A stretch of DNA of 64,000 nucleotides, from contig MAAR01000011.1 in the NCBI GenBank assembly GCA_002162765.1, positions 62,001-126,000 of the forward strand, read 5' to 3'. This stretch comes from Flavobacteriales bacterium 34_180_T64 (GTDB lineage: Bacteria; Bacteroidota; Bacteroidia; Flavobacteriales; Flavobacteriaceae). The notes under the pieces are model-generated. The model ran no database searches, had not been told where the DNA came from, and saw only the letters and a program-made list of their open reading frames with translations. The position numbers and the translations under genes are program-made. Of the stretch, positions 8,357 through 17,801 are shown piece by piece (positions within the stretch are counted from its first letter, which is position 1; every line of letters starts with the position of its first letter).

Positions 8357-11300
8357 AAAATTTTTAAAAATAGTATCAAAAATTCTAGCAATTCTTTTGC
8401 TGTTATTCATCATTTTGGTGTTGGTACTTTCTATTCCTGCTGTTCAAACTCATTTAGGCAAAAAAGCAACCAAACGTATTAATGATGATTTTGGTACCAA
8501 TATCAATATTGGAAAAATTGGACTTCAATTTAATGGAGATGTTGAACTTAAAGAAATATACATCGAAGACTATAAGAAAGATACACTTATAAATATAGCA
8601 GAACTTAATACATCTATTCTTAGTTTTAAAAATCTATACAATGGAAAGTTGATTTTTGGGGATATTGATGTCATGGATCTAACATTGAATATTAAAACCT
8701 ATTCAGGAGAAAAGGATACAAATTTAGATATTTTCGTCGCTCGTTTTGATGACGATAATCCCAGAAAAGAAAAGAGTGGATTTATTTTGTCTTCTAGTGA
8801 TGTATCAATTTATGATAGCAAATTTAGACTTATTGATTATAATAAAGAACATGAGAACATTCTAGTATTTGACGATTTAAATATAAATGCCACAAATTTT
8901 TTAATTAAAGGGCCAGATGTAAATGCTCGTATAAATACACTCGCGTTTGTTGATAGTAGAGGATTGAATGTAAGTAATATGACAACAGATTTCGAGTATA
9001 CGCTGACTCATATGAATTTTAAAAATCTAAATATTAAAACGCCTGGGTCGCATTTATCGGGGAATGTCCGTTTTGATTATAGTCGTGAGGACTTACAGGA
9101 TTTTGAAGACAAAGTAAAAGTAACCGCTAATTTTAAAGATTCTGATGTTTTATTGGATGAACTAAATATATTATATAATGAATTTGGTAAAGATCAACGC
9201 GCAATATTAAATACAGATTTAACTGGAACGCTAAATAATTTACAGGCAACCAATTTAAATATTAGCACCAGTAGAAACACCAGGATTATAGGAGATATTA
9301 AGTTTGAAAATCTATTTAATAGTGCTGACAATAAATTTTCATTGGATGGGAATTTTCGTAAATTATCTTCAAATTATTACGATTTAAAAGCGCTCCTTCC
9401 AAATATTTTAGGGGAATCAATTCCTTCGGTTTTTTCCAAACTAGGAAATTTTAATATAAAAGGTTCTTCTTATATAACATCTAGTACTATTGAAGCCGAT
9501 GTAGATATGTCTACAGAATTAGGCGTATTAAGTTCTAATTTAAAAATGAATCATATTGATGACATTGACAATGCAAGTTATAAAGGAAATGTAGTTTTTG
9601 ACAATTTTGATTTAGGTCAACTTTTAAACGATCCTAAATTGAAAACAACTTCATTTAATTTGGATGTAGATGGCAAAGGATTTACTATTGATAATTTAAG
9701 TACTGAGGTAAAAGGTGAGGTGTATGCAATCAATTATAATGAGTATAATTATGAAGATATTGAAATTTCTGGAACACTTGGCAATAATATCTTTAACGGA
9801 GCATTAAATAGTAATGATAAAAATCTAAAACTTAATTTTGATGGACTCATAGATTATTCTAGGGAGAAGGATAATGCCTATAATTTCACGGCAAATGTAG
9901 AGTATGCGAACTTAAAAGCACTGAATTTTATCTCTAGAGACAGTATTTCAGAATTTAAAGGAAATGTGAAAATTAATATGAAAGGCCATAATGTAGATGA
10001 CGCCTTCGGAACTATTACATTTAAAAACACATCTTACAAAAATCAAAATAGTAACTATTATTTTAAAGATTTTGCCATCGCATCTAATTTCATCGATGAT
10101 ATCAGAGAAATTATTGTAAATTCTCCGGATATCATTGAAGGCCGCTTAGAAGGGGAATTTAAATTTAAGGATGTTACCAAATTATTAGAAAATGCTTTAG
10201 GAAGTATTTATACAAATTATAAACCTTTTGAAATAGAAGCAAATCAATTTATTGATTTTGAATTTAAGATTTATAATAAAATTGCAGAAGTCTTTTTACC
10301 CGAGTTAGAGTTAGGATCTAATACATCAATAAAAGGTCGCGTAGAATCAGACGCAAAAGGATTTAGATTGACGTTCAATACACCACAAATAAAGTATACC
10401 GATTATTTTGCCAATAATATAAAATTGACTGTCGATAATAGTAATCCCTTGTTTAATACTTATGTTCAAATTGACTCCATAAACACTAATTATTATAGTG
10501 CTTCAAATTTTAATTTAATTAATGTTACGATAAGAGACACCTTGTTTATTAAAACGGAGTTTAAAGGCGGTAAGAAGAATCATGATGAGTTTAAATTGAA
10601 TATGTTTTATACTATTAATGCCGATAATAAATCTGTTGTTGGTTTCAGAAAATCTGATGTAAAACTTAAAGACAATGATTGGCTTATTAATGAAGACAAA
10701 AACAATTTAAACAAAATTATTTTCGACAGAAGCTTAGAGACATTTAGTATTGACCATCTTATTATGAGCCATGATGAAGAGGAATTGGAACTTTCAGGTT
10801 TGATTAGTCCTGATAATAAACAAATAAATTTAGATTTTAGAGATGTCGATTTGGTTAAAATAACCCCTTCTATTGATAGTTTGAGTTTAGAAGGAAACAT
10901 CAATGGGAAATTAGAGTTTGTTCAAAAAAACGGAATTTACCTTCCAACTTCGGATATTTCAATAAATGATTTCAAAGCTAATGGTTATGAATTAGGAAAT
11001 TTAATGGCAAAGATTAATGGAAATCAATCGTTAACAAGCTACAATATTAATGTCTTATTAGAAAACGACAACCTTAAATCATTAGAAGCTATTGGAAATA
11101 TAGATGTTAGTAAAACAAATTCATATATTGACTTAGATGTTAATTTTGATGAATTTTTGCTTAATCCTCTAAACCCATTTGGCGAGGGCGTTATTACCAA
11201 TATTAGAGGAATCGTTTCAGGGAATGCTATAGTTCGAGGTGATTTAAAAAAGCCACAAATAGAAGGTAAACTTCTTTTGGACAATGCAGGTATTACAATT

Positions 11301-12812
11301 CCGTACCTAAATGTTGATTATAGTTTTGATTTTGACTCTGAGGTACAATTAAAAGGACAGCAATTTATATTTAATAATGCTGTACTTACCGATTCTGAAT
11401 ACTTCTCTAAAGCGACTCTGAATGGCTTTATTGGACATAATAATTTTTCAGATTGGTCCTTGGGACTTACAGTCGATACTAATAGATTTCTTGTTTTAAA
11501 TACAGATGATAATGAAGAGGCACTATATTATGGGACTGCATTTGTAAATGGAGAAGCAAAAATAACAGGCCCGACAGATCAGCTAGTTATTGCTGTAGAT
11601 GGAAGTACAGCAAAGGGGACATCCTTTACAGTGCCACTAAATGATTTCGAAAGTTATGGGGATAATACATATATTCATTTTTTAACTCCTGAAGAAAAAG
11701 AAGCACGTGTTAATGGAGATAGAATAAATGAAAATGAAATCAATGGGTTGGAACTTCAATTTGATTTAATTGTTAATCCGCTCGCAGAGATCGAAATTGT
11801 TATTGATCGAAATTCTGGAAGTACAATAAAAGGAGCAGGGAATGGCAACTTGTTATTTCAAATTAACACCAATGGAAAATTTGATATGTGGGGCGATTTT
11901 TCTGTGACTCGAGGCACCTATAATTTCGCTTACGGAGGTTTAATTCAAAAGGATTTTGAAGTAGAACCTGGAGGTAAAATAGAATGGGAAGGCGATCCGC
12001 TTAAAGCTCAAATTAATTTAAAAGCTATTTATAAAACTGAGGCAAATCCATCCGTTCTATTAGATAACCCAATTAATAGAAGTATTCCTATAGAAGTAGG
12101 TATCAATTTATCGGGCCAACTTGAGCAACCTGAACCTGATTTTTCATTTGAATTTCCAAATGTAAGTTCTACAATAAAATCCGAGTTAGATTACCGATTG
12201 GAATCAAAAGAAAGTAGAGAAAATCAGGCTCTATATTTGTTAGCTACAGGCTCATTTGCCAGTGAATTAAGTTTGGGACAACAGGCTTATGGAACTATTG
12301 CCGATAGAGTGAATGGATTTTTTAATAGCCTTATTGCCAATGATAATGATAAATTGCAATTTGGAGTTAATTACCAAGTTGGTGAGCAAACACCAGATTA
12401 TCAAACTGATGACAGATTGGGACTCACGCTTAAAACCAAGATTAGCGATCGTGTTTTAATTAATGGAAAGGTAGGAGTTCCTATTGGTGGTGTGAATGAA
12501 ACTGTTATTGCAGGAGATGTTCAAATTGATATATTATTAAATGAAGAAGGGACTTTAACAGCTAAAGTTTTTAATCGTGAAAATAGTATTCGAAATTTTG
12601 GTGAAGAGATAGGGTATACTCAAGGTGTGGGACTGTCTTATAATGTAGAGTTTGATACGTTTAAAGAATTAATTCGAATCATTTTTACAGGAAAAAATAA
12701 AAAGAAAATGGAAACCGTTGAAAAAGAAAATGACAGTCTTCAAAAAACAAAGGATGATAACTTCCCAGATTTTATAAATGTGAAAGAAAAAACGGATACT
12801 AAAGGTCAATAA
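8346..12812 (+). CDS. tamB: TamB-type translocation and assembly module protein (DUF490)
   Basis: About 1488 residues. The only standard start codon near the N-terminus is TTG at 8397, but the frame upstream encodes a basic stretch (IRIKKFLKIVSK, codons from 8346) that completes a normal inner-membrane anchor ahead of LLLLFIILVLVLSIPAVQ; the true start is probably a non-standard ATA/ATT codon between 8346 and 8382. The body is the long repetitive beta-strand (taco) structure of AsmA-like proteins, and the last ~350 residues are the conserved DUF490 region (e.g. RGTYNFAYGG, YLLATGSF). TamB forms a periplasm-spanning bridge that helps outer-membrane protein insertion or lipid transport. Beside tsaD, as in many Flavobacteriaceae. 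Confidence 0.9.
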   Translation: MRIKKFLKIVSKILAILLLLFIILVLVLSIPAVQTHLGKKATKRINDDFGTNINIGKIGLQFNGDVELKEIYIEDYKKDTLINIAELNTSILSFKNLYNGKLIFGDIDVMDLTLNIKTYSGEKDTNLDIFVARFDDDNPRKEKSGFILSSSDVSIYDSKFRLIDYNKEHENILVFDDLNINATNFLIKGPDVNARINTLAFVDSRGLNVSNMTTDFEYTLTHMNFKNLNIKTPGSHLSGNVRFDYSREDLQDFEDKVKVTANFKDSDVLLDELNILYNEFGKDQRAILNTDLTGTLNNLQATNLNISTSRNTRIIGDIKFENLFNSADNKFSLDGNFRKLSSNYYDLKALLPNILGESIPSVFSKLGNFNIKGSSYITSSTIEADVDMSTELGVLSSNLKMNHIDDIDNASYKGNVVFDNFDLGQLLNDPKLKTTSFNLDVDGKGFTIDNLSTEVKGEVYAINYNEYNYEDIEISGTLGNNIFNGALNSNDKNLKLNFDGLIDYSREKDNAYNFTANVEYANLKALNFISRDSISEFKGNVKINMKGHNVDDAFGTITFKNTSYKNQNSNYYFKDFAIASNFIDDIREIIVNSPDIIEGRLEGEFKFKDVTKLLENALGSIYTNYKPFEIEANQFIDFEFKIYNKIAEVFLPELELGSNTSIKGRVESDAKGFRLTFNTPQIKYTDYFANNIKLTVDNSNPLFNTYVQIDSINTNYYSASNFNLINVTIRDTLFIKTEFKGGKKNHDEFKLNMFYTINADNKSVVGFRKSDVKLKDNDWLINEDKNNLNKIIFDRSLETFSIDHLIMSHDEEELELSGLISPDNKQINLDFRDVDLVKITPSIDSLSLEGNINGKLEFVQKNGIYLPTSDISINDFKANGYELGNLMAKINGNQSLTSYNINVLLENDNLKSLEAIGNIDVSKTNSYIDLDVNFDEFLLNPLNPFGEGVITNIRGIVSGNAIVRGDLKKPQIEGKLLLDNAGITIPYLNVDYSFDFDSEVQLKGQQFIFNNAVLTDSEYFSKATLNGFIGHNNFSDWSLGLTVDTNRFLVLNTDDNEEALYYGTAFVNGEAKITGPTDQLVIAVDGSTAKGTSFTVPLNDFESYGDNTYIHFLTPEEKEARVNGDRINENEINGLELQFDLIVNPLAEIEIVIDRNSGSTIKGAGNGNLLFQINTNGKFDMWGDFSVTRGTYNFAYGGLIQKDFEVEPGGKIEWEGDPLKAQINLKAIYKTEANPSVLLDNPINRSIPIEVGINLSGQLEQPEPDFSFEFPNVSSTIKSELDYRLESKESRENQALYLLATGSFASELSLGQQAYGTIADRVNGFFNSLIANDNDKLQFGVNYQVGEQTPDYQTDDRLGLTLKTKISDRVLINGKVGVPIGGVNETVIAGDVQIDILLNEEGTLTAKVFNRENSIRNFGEEIGYTQGVGLSYNVEFDTFKELIRIIFTGKNKKKMETVEKENDSLQKTKDDNFPDFINVKEKTDTKGQ

Positions 12813-12896
12813 ATAGACAATTAGTAGTTTAAATTGAACCCTTTATGTTACGAAAACGTTTTAGTTTTTATCGAAGGTCAAATTTATCTTAAAACC

Positions 12897-12928
12897 TTGT
12901 ATTTATAAGATTTTCTTTACTAAGTTTA
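12897..12928 (+). promoter_or_regulatory. Putative promoter of pfkA-gapA
   Basis: TTG at 12897-12899, a 21-base spacer and TAAGTTTA at 12921-12928 (last base differs from TAnnTTTG). The pfkA ATG is 22 bases downstream. Confidence 0.4.
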
Positions 12929-12950
12929 CTCCGCTAAACATGATAATTTA

Positions 12951-13937
12951 ATGAGCAAAAGCATAAAAAAAATTGGTGTAATGACCTCTGGAGGTGATGC
13001 TCCAGGAATGAATGCTGCAATTCGATCAGTTGTTAGAACTTGCGCGTTTCATAAGATCGAATGTGTTGGAATTTATCGCGGCTATGAAGGACTGATAGAA
13101 GGCGATTTCAAGTCTATGAATGCTAGAAGTGTTAAAGGTATTATAAACAAAGGAGGTACAGTTTTAAAATCGGCCAGGTCTAAAGAGTTTAGAACTAAAG
13201 AAGGGCGAATGAAAGCGTATCAAGTGCTTAAAGAAGCACAAATTGATGCTTTGGTTACAATAGGAGGCGATGGAACGTTTACTGGAGCTATGATTTTTAA
13301 TCAAGAGTTTGGTATTCCTGTAATTGGTATTCCAGGAACGATAGACAATGATATATTTGGTACTTCATATACATTAGGGTTCGATACTGCGCTCAATACA
13401 GTTGTTGATGCAATTGATAAAATTAGAGATACTGCTAGTTCACATAATCGCTTGTTTTTTGTTGAAGTCATGGGACGAGATGTCGGCCATATTGCTTTAA
13501 ATGTAGGCGTTGGCGCTGGTGCAGAAGAAATATTAATTCCTGAGGAAAATTTAGGATTAGACCGCTTGCTTGAATCGTTAAGACGTAGTAAGCAGTCCGG
13601 TAAATCGTCTAGTATAGTCGTTGTAGCCGAAGGTGATAAAATAGGAAAAAATGTTTTCGAATTAAAAGATTATGTAGAGCAAAACATGACCGAATATGAA
13701 GTTAGAGTGTCCGTTTTAGGGCATATGCAAAGAGGTGGCTCTCCATCTTGTTTCGATCGTGTTCTAGCTAGCAGAATGGGTGTTAAAGCCGTTGAAAGTT
13801 TATTAGATGGTAAATCGAAATTCATGGTAGGGTTGCTAAATGATAAAATGAGCTTAACGCCATTAGATCAAGCCATAAAAGGGCAATCAAAAATTAATTT
13901 AGAATTATTGCGTGTGTCAGATATTATGACCACCTAA
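12951..13937 (+). CDS. pfkA: ATP-dependent 6-phosphofructokinase
   Basis: 328 residues, the bacterial group-I length. [15 protein letters not shown] (~14-28), the ATP site GGDGTFTGA (~104-112), the catalytic PGTIDNDI (~127-134) with its TxDxD-type aspartates, and MGRDVGHIA are all present. GGDG (rather than GGDD) in the nucleotide loop agrees with ATP, not pyrophosphate, as donor. It phosphorylates fructose-6-phosphate. It is followed 11 bases later by gapA, so the two glycolytic genes probably share the promoter ahead of pfkA. Confidence 0.96.
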   Translation: MSKSIKKIGVMTSGGDAPGMNAAIRSVVRTCAFHKIECVGIYRGYEGLIEGDFKSMNARSVKGIINKGGTVLKSARSKEFRTKEGRMKAYQVLKEAQIDALVTIGGDGTFTGAMIFNQEFGIPVIGIPGTIDNDIFGTSYTLGFDTALNTVVDAIDKIRDTASSHNRLFFVEVMGRDVGHIALNVGVGAGAEEILIPEENLGLDRLLESLRRSKQSGKSSSIVVVAEGDKIGKNVFELKDYVEQNMTEYEVRVSVLGHMQRGGSPSCFDRVLASRMGVKAVESLLDGKSKFMVGLLNDKMSLTPLDQAIKGQSKINLELLRVSDIMTT

Positions 13938-13948
13938 AAATAGAATAT

Positions 13949-14950
13949 ATGTCAAAATTAAAATTGGGAATTAATGGATTCGGAAGAATCGGGAGAATAG
14001 TATTTAGAGCAACATTAAAAAGACCAGATGTCGAAGTCGTAGCAATAAATGATTTATTAGATGTAGAACATTTAGCATATTTATTGAAATATGACTCAGT
14101 TCATGGAAGATTCGATGGAACAATAGAAGTAAATGAAGGACAACTGGTTGTAAATGGAAAAACCATAAGAGTTACTGCCGAAAGAGATCCTAGAAACTTA
14201 AAATGGGATGAGGTGAATACTGATATCGTTGCGGATTGCACAGGTATTTTTACCACACTTGAGACTGCAAACTATCATATCGAAGCTGGCGCTAAAAAAG
14301 TAGTGATTTCGGCGCCCAGTAAAGATGCTCCAATGTTTGTAATGGGAGTGAATCATAAAGATGTAAAAGCATCTGATACTATTGTATCAAATGCATCATG
14401 TACAACTAACTGTTTGGCTCCTGTGGCTAAAGTATTAGATGATCATTTTGGTATAGAAGAGGCATTGATGACAACAGTTCATGCGGCAACGGCAACACAA
14501 TTAACGGTTGATGGTCCATCAAAAAAGAATTATCGAATTGGACGCTCGGCTATAAATAACATAATTCCAACTACCACTGGAGCAGCAAAGGCTGTTGGTA
14601 AAGTTATTCCAAAATTGAATGGTAAATTAACGGGTATGGCATTTAGAGTTCCCACAGCTAATGTTTCAGTTGTTGATTTAACTTTTAGGACCAAAACAGA
14701 AACGTCTTTAGATGAAATTAAGAAAGTATTTAAGCAGGCCTCCGAAGGTGATATGAAAGGTGTGTTAGGTTATACTGATGAAGCTGTTGTATCGCAAGAT
14801 TTCGTGAGTGATACGCATACAAGCGTATTTGATGCTGGGGCTTCAATCGAATTAAATTCGAAATTTTTTAAGGTTGTTTCCTGGTATGACAATGAATTTG
14901 CGTATTCGACAAAACTCGTTGAATTGGCTGAGCACATTCACGCACTTTAA
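13949..14950 (+). CDS. gapA: Type I glyceraldehyde-3-phosphate dehydrogenase
   Basis: 333 residues. An N-terminal Rossmann [11 protein letters not shown] (~8-18) is followed by AINDL (~32-36), typical of NAD-preferring enzymes, the catalytic [13 protein letters not shown] with Cys151, and the catalytic His in [10 protein letters not shown]. It oxidises glyceraldehyde-3-phosphate in glycolysis and is complete. It sits directly after pfkA and ahead of a BadF-type kinase and mgsA. Confidence 0.97.
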   Translation: MSKLKLGINGFGRIGRIVFRATLKRPDVEVVAINDLLDVEHLAYLLKYDSVHGRFDGTIEVNEGQLVVNGKTIRVTAERDPRNLKWDEVNTDIVADCTGIFTTLETANYHIEAGAKKVVISAPSKDAPMFVMGVNHKDVKASDTIVSNASCTTNCLAPVAKVLDDHFGIEEALMTTVHAATATQLTVDGPSKKNYRIGRSAINNIIPTTTGAAKAVGKVIPKLNGKLTGMAFRVPTANVSVVDLTFRTKTETSLDEIKKVFKQASEGDMKGVLGYTDEAVVSQDFVSDTHTSVFDAGASIELNSKFFKVVSWYDNEFAYSTKLVELAEHIHAL

Positions 14951-15025
14951 TGAATTTAGTTTTTTAATATAAAGAGATATGATCACTTAGATTCAAGGTC
15001 TTTAGAATTTTTATAAGTTTAGTTT

Positions 15026-15889
15026 ATGATATTAATTGTCGATAGTGGTTCTACAAAATGTGACTGGATTTCAGTCGATGAGAACGGAGAGCAGCTTTTG
15101 GAAAAAATAAGAACGAAAGGGCTTAATCCTGCAATTCTTAAAAAGAAAAAGCTTCACAAGAATATTTCAAAGAGTAAAGTTCTTATGAAGTATAAAAGTG
15201 ACGTGTCTCATGTTTTCTTTTATGGCGCAGGTTGTGGAACGCCAAAACCTAGACTTCAGTTAAAACGTGTTTTAGAATCCATTTTTACAAGTGCCTTGGT
15301 CGACGTCCAAGAAGATACTATGGCAGCAGTTCGTGCAACCATAAATCATGATACAGAACCTGCTGTAGTTTGCATTTTAGGTACAGGTTCCAATTGTAGT
15401 TATTTTGATGGTCAACAATTACATCAAAAAGTTGATTCTTTAGGGTATTCTATAATGGATGATGCTTCTGGAAATTATTTTGGAAAGCAACTTATTAGAG
15501 ATTTCTATTTTAATTTGATGCCAGAAAATATTAAGATTTCTTTTGCTGAAAAATACAATTTGGATGCCGATCATATCAAATACAACTTGTATAAACAAGC
15601 AAATCCAAATGCATATTTAGCTTCATTTGCTGAATTCATGTTCTTAAATAAGGACTCAGATTACATTAAGGAATTAATTAAGGATGGCATAAGATTATTT
15701 ACTAAGACGATGATTATGCAATATAAAAATGTTCTGAACTCTGCAACAGTTCATTTTGCTGGATCAATAGCATATTTTTCTCAAGATGAAATACATGTAG
15801 TCGCAGCTGAACTCGGTTTCAAAGTAGGTAATTTTGCGAGAAGACCAATTGAAGGATTAACACAATTTCATATAAAAAACTTGAAATAA
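15026..15889 (+). CDS. BadF/BadG-type ATPase, probable N-acetylglucosamine kinase
   Basis: 287 residues with the actin-like ATPase fold: phosphate-1 loop VDSGSTKCDW (~5-14), FYGAGCGTP near 67-75, phosphate-2 CILGTGSNCSYFDG (~116-129) and a C-terminal HFAGSIAYF adenosine loop. These match the GlcNAc-kinase branch of the BadF/BadG/BcrA/BcrD family, common in Bacteroidota and used for recycled or dietary amino sugars. The substrate is inferred from length and motifs. Its TAA overlaps the ATG of mgsA (TAATGG), so the two are translationally coupled. Confidence 0.8.
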   Translation: MILIVDSGSTKCDWISVDENGEQLLEKIRTKGLNPAILKKKKLHKNISKSKVLMKYKSDVSHVFFYGAGCGTPKPRLQLKRVLESIFTSALVDVQEDTMAAVRATINHDTEPAVVCILGTGSNCSYFDGQQLHQKVDSLGYSIMDDASGNYFGKQLIRDFYFNLMPENIKISFAEKYNLDADHIKYNLYKQANPNAYLASFAEFMFLNKDSDYIKELIKDGIRLFTKTMIMQYKNVLNSATVHFAGSIAYFSQDEIHVVAAELGFKVGNFARRPIEGLTQFHIKNLK

Positions 15890-16251
15890 TGGAAATAGCA
15901 ATTATTGCTCACGATGGAAAAAAAGCAGAAATGGTTCAGTTTTTAAATGAGCACAAGTCTATATTTCATCAAAGTAAAATTCAATTGGTATCAACAGGAA
16001 CTACTGGGGAAAAAGTTAAAAAGGCCGGATTTAAAGTGCTTTGTTTATTGTCTGGACCTATTGGTGGTGATGCACAAATAGCTGCTCGTGTAGCTGAAGG
16101 CAAATGTCAGATGGTGATATTTTTTAGAGATCCATTAGAAAAACATCCTCATGAACCGGATGTTCTTATGCTGCTTCGTTTATGTGATGTACATGATGTT
16201 CCTCTAGCAACTAATCCAGCAACTGCAGAATTGTTGATAAAGGCCTTATAG
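15889..16251 (+). CDS. mgsA: Methylglyoxal synthase
   Basis: 120 residues. AHDGKK (7-12), STGTTG (35-40), SGPIGGDAQIAA with the catalytic Asp61, FFRDPLEKHPHEPD with His88, and ATNPATAE near the end are the complete family signature. It turns dihydroxyacetone phosphate into methylglyoxal plus phosphate, a relief valve when phosphate is short or sugar phosphates build up. Being coupled to the sugar kinase and downstream of pfkA-gapA fits such a role around triose phosphates. Confidence 0.95.
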   Translation: MEIAIIAHDGKKAEMVQFLNEHKSIFHQSKIQLVSTGTTGEKVKKAGFKVLCLLSGPIGGDAQIAARVAEGKCQMVIFFRDPLEKHPHEPDVLMLLRLCDVHDVPLATNPATAELLIKAL

Positions 16252-16260
16252 CCGATTTGA

Positions 16261-17301
16261 TTATTCGGTATATATTCTGTTTTCTTGTTCAGCAACTCTG
16301 ATAAATGTAGTGCGTTTAGTTAATTCTTTTAAACGTTGTGCACCAACATAAGTACAGGTACTTCGTAATCCTCCTAAAATATCTTGAATTGTAGTTATCA
16401 CTTGACCTCTATAAGGGACTTCCACAACTTTGCCTTCACTGGCTCTATATTCGGCTACGCCGCCTACATGTTTTTCCATGGCTGTTGTTGAGCTCATACC
16501 ATAAAATTGCTTAAACGGTTCACCATTGCGTTCTACTAATTCACCACCACTTTCATCATGACCAGCTAACATTCCACCTAGCATTACAAAATCGGCGCCA
16601 GCACCGAACGCTTTAGCTACGTCACCAGGAGTAACGCAACCTCCATCACTAATGATTTGCCCACCCAAACCGTGAGCTGCATCAGCACATTCAATAATTG
16701 CAGATAACTGAGGATATCCTACACCGGTTTTTATCCGCGTCGTACACACACTACCTGGTCCTATGCCAACTTTTACAATATCGGCACCGGCAAGTAGCAA
16801 TTCTTCAACCATTTCGCCTGTTACCACATTTCCAGCAATAATAACTTTATCTGGATATTCTTGTCGCGTACGTTTTACAAAATTCACAAAATGCTCTGAA
16901 TAGCCATTTGCTACATCGATACAAATAAATTTTAAATGAGGATTGAAACTAAAAATGGAAGCTAATTTTTCTGAATCGTTTTTTCCTGTTCCAGAACTAA
17001 TAGCAATATAATCTTCAATACCTTCTGGAGCATCTGAAGTAAAAACGTTCCACTCAGTAATGGAATAATGTTTATGAATTGCAGTGAAAATTTGCTGCTT
17101 AGCCAAGCTTTTCGCCATTTCGAATGTGCCTACAGTGTCCATGTTTGCAGCCATAACAGGAACACCTTTCCACTTCTCTTTACTATTTAGAAAATTAAAT
17201 TCACGAACTAAGCTCACTTGAGATCTACTTTTTAATGTAGAGCGTTTAGGCCTAATCATGACGTCTTTAAAACCTAATTTGATATCATGTTCTATTCGCA
17301 T
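16261..17301 (-). CDS. guaC: GMP reductase
   Basis: 346 residues. A TIM-barrel IMPDH/GMPR enzyme: the catalytic loop [15 protein letters not shown] has Cys186, the position known for E. coli GuaC; ISDGGC and [13 protein letters not shown] follow. It lacks the CBS domains that IMP dehydrogenase carries between residues ~100 and 210, and the length fits GuaC. It converts GMP to IMP with NADPH. It converges on mgsA with a nine-base gap and is preceded on its own strand by a TAACTTTG -7 box. Confidence 0.94.
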   Translation of the reverse strand: MRIEHDIKLGFKDVMIRPKRSTLKSRSQVSLVREFNFLNSKEKWKGVPVMAANMDTVGTFEMAKSLAKQQIFTAIHKHYSITEWNVFTSDAPEGIEDYIAISSGTGKNDSEKLASIFSFNPHLKFICIDVANGYSEHFVNFVKRTRQEYPDKVIIAGNVVTGEMVEELLLAGADIVKVGIGPGSVCTTRIKTGVGYPQLSAIIECADAAHGLGGQIISDGGCVTPGDVAKAFGAGADFVMLGGMLAGHDESGGELVERNGEPFKQFYGMSSTTAMEKHVGGVAEYRASEGKVVEVPYRGQVITTIQDILGGLRSTCTYVGAQRLKELTKRTTFIRVAEQENRIYTE

Positions 17302-17325
17302 TTAAATAAAATTATGGGTTACTAT

Positions 17326-17333
17326 CAAAGTTA
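17326..17333 (-). promoter_or_regulatory. Putative -7 box of guaC
   Basis: TAACTTTG read on the minus strand (17333 to 17326), 25 bases ahead of the guaC ATG. No TTG at the proper distance is visible, so this is weak. Confidence 0.3.
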
Positions 17334-17407
17334 AGTTATATTTTCAAGAATATAAATGAAAAGCGTAGTCAATATTTATTAACAGCACTAATCATTAATT
17401 GATAGTT

Positions 17408-17791
17408 TTAAGATTTTACCGCTATCATGCTTATCTCCACATTGACAAACTTTGGTAAATTGGCGACTTCTACAGTTTCACGAGCAGGAGCAGAGTTGGC
17501 ATCAAAATACTGCGCGTAAACCTCATTAATTTGTGAAAAGTTATGCATGTCACTTATGAAAATAGATGTTTTTATAACATGCTCAAAAGACATATCAGCA
17601 GCTTCAAGAACAGCTTTCAGGTTTTCCATCACTTGCCTAGTTTCTGCCTTTATATTCTCTAAGGTTAACTCACCAGTTTCAGGATTTATTGCAATTTGAC
17701 CAGATGAGTATAACGTATTTCCACTTAGAATAGCTTGGTTATAAGGACCTATAGGAGCTGGTGCTTTAGAAGTATTGATAATCGTCTTCAT
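17408..17791 (-). CDS. ridA: RidA family reactive intermediate deaminase
   Basis: 127 residues. A single YjgF/RidA domain: APAPIGPYNQAIL (~10-22), YSSGQIAI (~28-35), a conserved Arg in SAPARETVEVANLP (~100-113) that binds the carboxylate of the imine substrate, and VEISMIAV at the end. The family hydrolyses reactive enamine/imine products of PLP enzymes to ketoacids and ammonia. It lies ten bases after the LptD-like gene on the same strand, a pairing often kept in Flavobacteriaceae although no functional link is known to me. Confidence 0.93.
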   Translation of the reverse strand: MKTIINTSKAPAPIGPYNQAILSGNTLYSSGQIAINPETGELTLENIKAETRQVMENLKAVLEAADMSFEHVIKTSIFISDMHNFSQINEVYAQYFDANSAPARETVEVANLPKFVNVEISMIAVKS

Positions 17792-17801
17792 GATTAATTA
17801 A

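Noticed and set aside
10607..10903. 98-codon minus-strand ORF inside tamB
   Set aside because: Lies wholly inside the well-supported tamB frame; Ser/Leu-rich shadow of its codon pattern.
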